Part shown: positions 58,962 to 64,000 of the stretch, piece by piece
How positions within the stretch are numbered: the stretch's first letter is position 1
Layout of the letters: the number at the start of each line of letters is the position of its first letter
Source: JAEULH01 sp963805915
Lineage (GTDB): Bacteria > Pseudomonadota > Alphaproteobacteria > Rhodospirillales > Defluviicoccaceae
Direction of reading: 5' to 3'
DNA: 64,000 nt
NCBI GenBank assembly: GCA_963805915.1
Contig: CAWDWD010000017.1
Coordinates: 60,682-124,681 of the forward strand
The notes under the pieces: generated by a model
What the model saw: only the letters and a program-made list of their open reading frames with translations
Databases searched by the model: none
Told to the model about the DNA's origin: nothing
Translations under genes and position numbers: made by a program

Positions 58962-61007
58962 GCATCTGGTGCGCGACGCGATTGTCTATGTTCGCCAATC
59001 GACAGCGATCCAGGTTGCTCAGAATTTGGAGAGCCAGCGGCGACAGTACGGGCTGGCCGAGCGGGCGCGTCAGCTGGGATGGTCGGATGTCGAGGTAATC
59101 GACGACGATCTCGGCCGATCGGGCGCAGGCTCCAGGCGGCCGGGCTTCGAGAGACTTCTGGCGGCGATCTGCGAGAGCCGCGTCGGCGCCGTGCTCTCGC
59201 TGGAAGCTTCCCGGCTGGCCCGCAACGGGAGGGACTGGCATACCCTTCTGGAATTTTGCGGCCTGGTCGGCACGCTGATCATCGACGAGGACGGCGTCTA
59301 CGACGCGGCCTCGCCCAATGACCGCCTGCTGCTCGGCATGAAGGGCACGATGAGCGAGATGGAGCTATCGGTTTTCCGGCAACGCTCGATCGAGGCGATG
59401 AAGCAGAAGGCGCGCCGGGGCGAGCTCTTCCTCACCGTGGCGGTCGGCTACGTGAAGGCCGGCGGCGACCGCATCGAGAAGGATGCGGACCGGCGTGTTC
59501 AGGAGGCGATTGCGCTGGTGTTTCGCAAGTTTGCCGAGTTCCAGACCATTCGCCAGGTGCTGGTGTGGTGCCGCCAGGAGACGGTTCTGTTGCCCACCTT
59601 GGCGCAGGGCGCGACCGGTGAGCGGATCACTTGGCGCTTGCCCGTCTATCCGAGCGTCCATCACATGCTGACCAACCCGGTCTACGCGGGTGCCTACGCC
59701 TTCGGCCGAAGGACCGCGCGGGTGACGATCGAGAACGGGCGAAAGCGTGTAGTCAGGAGCATGCGGCGCGACTGGCGCAGCTGGGAAGTTTTGCTCCGCG
59801 ACCACCATGAAGGCTACATTTCCTGGGCGGAATTCGAGAGGAACCAACAGCTGATCAGCGACAACAGCAACGGCAGGCGGTTCATGGGCCGAGGCGCTGT
59901 CCGCCGCGGAGAGGCCTTGTTGCCCGGCCTGCTTCGCTGCCGAAGGTGCGGCAAGAAGCTCCACGTCCGCTATGGCCAGACGTATCGCTACGAGTGCGTC
60001 GGCGCCTTCAACCAGCTCGCCGCGGCACGCTGCATCACCTTCGGCGGGATGCGCGTCGACCGGGTGCTTGCCATTGAGGTGCTGGACAAGCTGCGGCCGC
60101 TGGGAGTAGAGGCGGCGCTGGCGGCGATCGAAGCGCGCGGCCAGCAGCGCTCGGAGAAGAAAACCCAGCTCGAGCTGGCCCTCCAGCAGGCGCGTTACGA
60201 GGCCGCTCGGGCGCAGCGTCAGTACAACGCCGCCGATCCGGAGAACCGGCTGGTGGCTGGCGAACTGGAGCGGCGATGGAACGAGCGCCTGGTGGCGGTG
60301 CGCGATCTCGAACTCGAGATCGATCGTCTCGACGCCGACGGCGAGCCGCCACTGACCGAAGCCGACCGGGAGAACTCATGGCGCTGGGAACGGACTTGGC
60401 CCGAGCTTGGGAGAGTCCCGGCGCCACGCCGGAGACGCGCAAGAAGATCATTCGTACGGTCATCTCCGAGATCATCGTCGATATCGTCGGCGACACCTTG
60501 GAACTGATCATCCACTGGCAGGGCGGCGATCACACCCGTCTGTCGGTCAAACGGAACCGCGCCGGCCAGACGCGATGGACCACGGACGCGGAGGTGGTCG
60601 ACCTGGTTCGCGCCTTGGCGCGCCAGATGCCTGACCAGACCATTGCGGCGGTGCTCAACCGTTCGGGCAAGTCGACCGGTCGCGGCAACAGCTGGACACG
60701 AGGGCGGGTCTGCTCGCTGCGCCATCAGTATAGCATCGCCATTTACCGTGACGGCGAGCGCGCCGAACGCGGCGAGGCAACGCTCGATGAGGCGGCCGCG
60801 GCCCTTGCCGTCAGCACGTCCACCGTCCGTCGTTTAATTGCCGATGGCGCTTTGCCAGCGCACCAGCACTGCAAAGGCGCTCCCTGGATGATCCAGCAGG
60901 CTGATCTCGATCGAGACGATATCCGCCGCAAGGCCGATGCGCGCCGGTCACGACGCCCGCCGCCCGATGAACGCCAACAAAATCTACTCCATTTATCAAC
61001 CACATGA
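58942..61007 (+). pseudogene. large serine recombinase with C-terminal helix-turn-helix, one frameshift
   Basis: Resolvase domain: IVYVRQSTAIQVAQNLESQR with catalytic Ser, SVLSLEASRLARNGRDW-like VLSLEASRLARNGRDWHTLL, MKGTMSEMELSVFRQRSIEA. Then the recombinase domain (HHMLTNPVYAGAYAFGR), a zinc ribbon (LLRCRRCGKKLHVRYGQTYR ... YEC) and coiled coil. One base is missing near 60372, after TEADRE; the next frame continues MALGTDLARAWESPGATPET, RKKIIRTVISEIIVDIV, and ends with an excisionase-like HTH (LDEAAAALAVSTSTVRRLIA). Total ~688 residues if corrected. Confidence 0.85.
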
Positions 61008-61014
61008 CGGGATG

Positions 61015-61170
61015 AGCAGTATGACGCACCTTCGTCGGAGCCGGCGAATAGCCAATTGTTCCTGCCGATGGCGATAGGGCGCAACGCGCGTTCGGCGGGA
61101 TTGTTGTCAGGCAGATGCGGCCATCCTCGAGGAAGAGGGTGAAGGCGTGCCACCGCTTGAGCATGTAATG
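61015..61170 (-). pseudogene. IS66 tnpC C-terminal fragment (2)
   Basis: Minus strand reads MLKRWHAFTLFLEDGRICL, then with frameshift NNPAERALRPIAIGRNNWLF and AGSDEG, the conserved end of the IS66 DDE domain. It directly follows the recombinase gene and joins an IS5 fragment. Confidence 0.78.
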
Positions 61171-61209
61171 GATTGCCTTGGCGACGTCGTTGTGGCGCGA
61201 CAGCTTGGC

Positions 61210-61490
61210 CGGTCCGCGACGAGGTATTCCGTCTGATCCAGCGACAGCCCATGCAGCGCCTGGAGCACGAGCATCCGGAACTTCAGCACCGAATCGAAGC
61301 CGGGACGCCCGCCCTTGGACAGGTCGCGCGGGCCGAGCGCCGCCGCCAACTCCAGCCGGAACAGCTCGAAGTCGACCGTCGCCGCGAGCTTCTCCAGCGG
61401 ATCGCCGTGCTCGGAAAGCTTCCGCAGCTGATCCTCGAAATGCCAGAACCCTGCCTGCCGCAATCCCATAGCGATGCTCTCAATCATGCG
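61210..61490 (-). pseudogene. IS5-family transposase, N-terminal fragment
   Basis: From ATG 61487: GLRQAGFWHFEDQLRKLSEH, LEKLAATVDFELFRLELAAA, GPRDLSKGGRPGFDSVLKFR, MLVLQALHGLSLDQTEYLVA. The DUF772 domain is intact but the catalytic domain is replaced by the IS66 fragment at about 61210. Confidence 0.82.
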
Positions 61491-61746
61491 CTCAGGCGCA
61501 CGGAATCATGCTCTCGCCGCTAAATCCAGCCGGTTTCCGGAGGCGTCCAACTGCCTGCCACCGCGGCAGCAGCAGCGTAAACCTCAGACGCCCTTAGCCT
61601 TCGCCGGATGGTTACGAACCAATCGATGGTGCGCTCGAAAGCAGTTACGAAGCCGAGAGACCACTCATTGTTGTTGGCGACAACTGTCAGCCGCGGACTT
61701 GTCTGTACGGTTCGTACCTTAATTGATCCAAGCACCGCATGCAGCT

Positions 61747-63384
61747 TCAAGAACTCTGATGCTTCTGACTTTCTGGGACGACATCCGTGAGTATCAGGAA
61801 GCGAGAAATCGCCATCAACGCCGATATGATGAGGTCAATCCGATCTCAACTCTTCCGCTTGGACGGTTTAGCAACCCCTTGGGCGTTCCTCGCGAGAATG
61901 ACGTTAGAAGCACACCACCGAAGGACGGGATTACCATCATGGCGCAGAGTACCTTCGCTAAGAGCGCGCTCTAGTTCCTTGGCGGGACGAGACATTGTTA
62001 ATGCATCTTGATTGACAGGTGTGCAATGAACACCCTCCTGGACAAGCTGATTTATTAGCATAGAGGATCCCCACCGATCGTAAGCAATCTCTTGGACATT
62101 GTATTCGGCATGGAGGTCTAGAATTTTATCACGAATAACCGCGTAGTCTACCACATTCCCTTCGGTTGCTACGAGGAATCCCTGATCACGCCATTCATGA
62201 TAAGCAACCTTGTCTAGTCTAATCCTCTGCTGTATGGCCTCGTCTGGACAAAACGGGAACGACAAAAGCGTGTATCCTCCGTCCGGCCCGCGAAATACCA
62301 CAACCACAGCTGTTAGATCCCTTGAGGTGGAGAGGTCGAGCCCGATTATGCATGATCGACCTACTAGGTCATTCCTTCGAATTGGGGCTCTGCAGCGATC
62401 CCAGCTGCTCATGTCAAGCCATCCTACAGACTCTTCGATCCAGACGTTCAGATAAAGTCGCCGAAAGACGTCAACGAATCCGGGAGTATTGAGTGCCCGC
62501 AAGCACTGCTCGCGCAGGAAATGCCGACTTATCGACTGATCGAGGCCGGGATGCGCTCTTGCCCAAACTTCCGGATCAGTCCAATCATCGTTCGGCATGG
62601 CCCCAAAAATCCGTATCAGCCAAGTCGGGTCGAAGACATTTCCGGCAGCAATATCAGCAGCGTATTTGTGCATCTCCGCCGCTACAGATAAGGGATCGCC
62701 AGCAGCGGCTAGGTAGATGAACAGAGGTTGCTCCCTTGATGCAGAACAAGCGACCAACATCTCGTAGGCCTCACTAGACAGTCCTTCCTGCAAATCATCT
62801 AATACTGCGAACGAAACATCTCGACCCGTCAAGGAAGATCTGGCTCCTGCAATCACAGAAATTCTGTTACACTTGTAAAGCACTTCAGTCGCACGTACCT
62901 CACAGACATCCTGCATATCCGCATTATTATCGATCATCATTTTGATTATATTCATGCACGCGCCAGATATGTTATTTGATGGTGAAACAATACATGCTTC
63001 AGTATTGCGCTCCTTGTCGACTAGAAGCATATATAGCAATAAGGCTGCCGCAAAAGTTGTCTTGCCTGACTTCCTAGGGGCTTCAACCCATACATGCCTG
63101 TATCTTCGTATTCCGTCCGTGGTCTTGCGCCCGAATGCTTCTCTAACCAGAGCGGTCTGCCAATCATTCAGGAGGAAAGGCTTGCCTGAATAGGAACCTT
63201 TTACATGTGAGCAAAATTTTTCTATGAAACGAACAGCTTTTCCAGCTTCCTCATGGTCAAAATACCAATGTTCATTTGAAGAAGTCACTTCGGCCACCAT
63301 TGCTGGATCTGGAGGATGCCAATGAAGCCGATATTCCGAGGTGCCGAGCAAACAGACGCACGGAAGCCCAGCCCTCCTCCGCAT
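61747..63384 (-). pseudogene. phage large terminase, nearly complete, in-frame stop
   Basis: HK97-type large terminase, packages phage DNA. SSNEHWYFDHEEAGKAVRFI, Walker A-like VEAPRKSGKTTFAAALLLY, Walker B FAVLDDLQEGLS, nuclease GLDLSTSRDLTAVVVVF (Asp) and VQEIAYDRWGSSMLINQLV (Asp). A TGA at 61846-61848 interrupts ...AKPSKRKS; the same frame then continues DRIDLIISALMAISRFLILT to a stop at 61747, matching the normal terminase tail, so the TGA looks like a point mutation. Base composition is lower in GC than the host. Start could also be Met at 63300. Confidence 0.85.
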
Positions 63385-63802
63385 CCCGTACGGCAGGATG
63401 ACGTCTCTTCATTACTGAGCCCTTGCAGGTTGTTGTTTTATAGTATCGACCCTCGCTCGAAAGGATTTGCTCCGCCCTTACGGTTCGGGCAAGAGCACTG
63501 CAATAACCGGCTAGCAAGGGTCGCATTCCTTCATCAAGTAGGCCGCGACGCGCCAATATTGGTGCGATAGCGTGCCACTCGTTCAGCGCGATATGGTCAG
63601 CTAGGTAAGGCGGGGGTAGCGACGGATCCGCTTGGCGCTCGGCCGCCAAAGGCGCAGCACTTCCTAATTTGGCCGCGAAACATCGCAGCCTAACTATCTG
63701 ACACATAGGGCCTATTTCTGCTCTAAATTTCTCTTTAACAGGTCCCATGTCACTGCCGGAAAACGATACTCTAGAAGCGCTTCGGTGCTTGTGCTCTTGC
63801 AT
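63272..63802 (-). CDS. phage small terminase subunit, P27 family
   Basis: 176 residues. The helical core reads LNEWHAIAPILARRGLLDEG, MRPLLAGYCSALARTVRAEQ, then YYKTTTCKGSVMKRRHPAVR and WASVRLFARHLGISASLASS, the P27-type (PF05119) signature. It recognises phage DNA and hands it to the large subunit. It overlaps the large-subunit frame by about 110 bases. Start may be ATG 63802 or 63748. Confidence 0.82.
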   Translation of the reverse strand: MQEHKHRSASRVSFSGSDMGPVKEKFRAEIGPMCQIVRLRCFAAKLGSAAPLAAERQADPSLPPPYLADHIALNEWHAIAPILARRGLLDEGMRPLLAGYCSALARTVRAEQILSSEGRYYKTTTCKGSVMKRRHPAVRDAEEGWASVRLFARHLGISASLASSRSSNGGRSDFFK

Positions 63803-63807
63803 GAGAG

Positions 63808-64000
63808 TTAGCCGCGCTTTCTGCTGTAAGTTTTAAACGTGGTGGAGGAGTGGCAGGCTTTACAGAGGCTCTGCAGGTTTGAAGGCCTATTGTCAAAGCA
63901 ATTATTGTTGCGATGGTGGACCTCAACAGTCTGGACCCGCCATGCAGAATTCGCAGGATGGTACTCTTATCAGGTGAATTCTCCTTATCCGTTTCCAGAG
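63808..64000 (-). pseudogene. HNH endonuclease, C-terminal part (runs off the window), probable frameshift
   Basis: Minus strand: one frame holds a Cys pair (VPSCEFCMAG), another, ending at 63808, holds VEVHHRNNNCFDNRP and NLQSLCKACHSSTTFKTYSR, the HNH core with its second Cys pair. One base shift between them rebuilds a normal HNH protein. HNH-TerS-TerL is the usual order at a phage cos end. Confidence 0.7.

Overview
The window is a GC-rich bacterial chromosome segment. Gene content and order (thrS-infC, aroK-aroB, bolA / J-domain gene / cobS-cobT, an Atm1-type exporter, class II fbaA, mnmA, dodecin, bluB, a DUF2889 gene) point to an alphaproteobacterium, most likely Rhodospirillales or a relative. 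No rRNA or species-level marker is present, so this is inference. One complete tRNA gene, tRNA-Leu(UAA), is present at 30.6 kb. No CRISPR array was seen.

Layout. (a) 0-2.5 kb: the 3' part of thrS, then infC, which probably starts at a rare AUA codon; the rpmI-rplT genes that normally follow are missing. (b) 2.5-10.7 kb: a fucosyltransferase-like gene, then an insertion-sequence (IS) zone with an IS701-like element abutting an IS5-family element, an IS66 remnant, and a nest in which IS256 sits inside IS3 beside an IS630 fragment. (c) 10.7-27.2 kb: the core chromosome, with shikimate genes aroK-aroB (ATGA overlap), a CNNM/CBS membrane protein, DUF2889, bolA, a J-domain protein, cobaltochelatase cobS-cobT, a dienelactone-hydrolase-like protein, an Atm1-type ABC exporter, dodecin, a Hod-like alpha/beta hydrolase, mnmA and fbaA. 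(d) 27.2-30.6 kb: an island next to tRNA-Leu with a terminase fragment, an integrase tail, a dif-like site, an AT-rich methyltransferase gene and a decayed IS4. (e) 30.7-34.5 kb: core-type genes, two of them frameshifted (bluB and a mercuric-reductase-like flavoenzyme). (f) 34.5-51.5 kb: a mosaic of IS1182, ISAs1, prophage debris (ParB-methyltransferase, terminase and small phage genes), a lone patatin, a group II intron inserted behind a terminator, a large SEC-C/zinc-ribbon/TPR protein, a second broken IS256 and a complete IS21. (g) 51.7-56.7 kb: a phosphatase, a LacI-family regulator with a striking double operator, a broken Crp/Fnr regulator, the remains of a four-carbon sugar-acid (otn) operon and a broken sulfate permease. 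(h) 56.7-61.5 kb: a 218-bp MITE with a perfect 8-bp target duplication, a decayed ISL3, a serine-recombinase module and IS66/IS5 debris. (i) 61.7-64 kb: the terminase end of a lower-GC prophage (HNH, small and large terminase), with an in-frame stop in the large subunit.

Main themes. The genome is flooded with mobile elements of at least eleven IS families, many nested. Many otherwise intact genes carry exactly one single-base indel (phytase-like esterase, bluB, flavoenzyme, Crp/Fnr regulator, sulP, recombinase), which means either real gene decay or homopolymer-type sequencing error. The functional links that can be read are shikimate synthesis, aerobic cobalamin synthesis (CobS/CobT plus the BluB lower-ligand enzyme) and sugar-acid catabolism. 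I did not find a complete novel multi-gene system. The best candidates for undescribed biology are the large SEC-C protein at 42-44.4 kb, the dif-like/AT-rich methyltransferase island at 28 kb, and a possible small transcription unit whose terminator hosts the intron at 41.4 kb.
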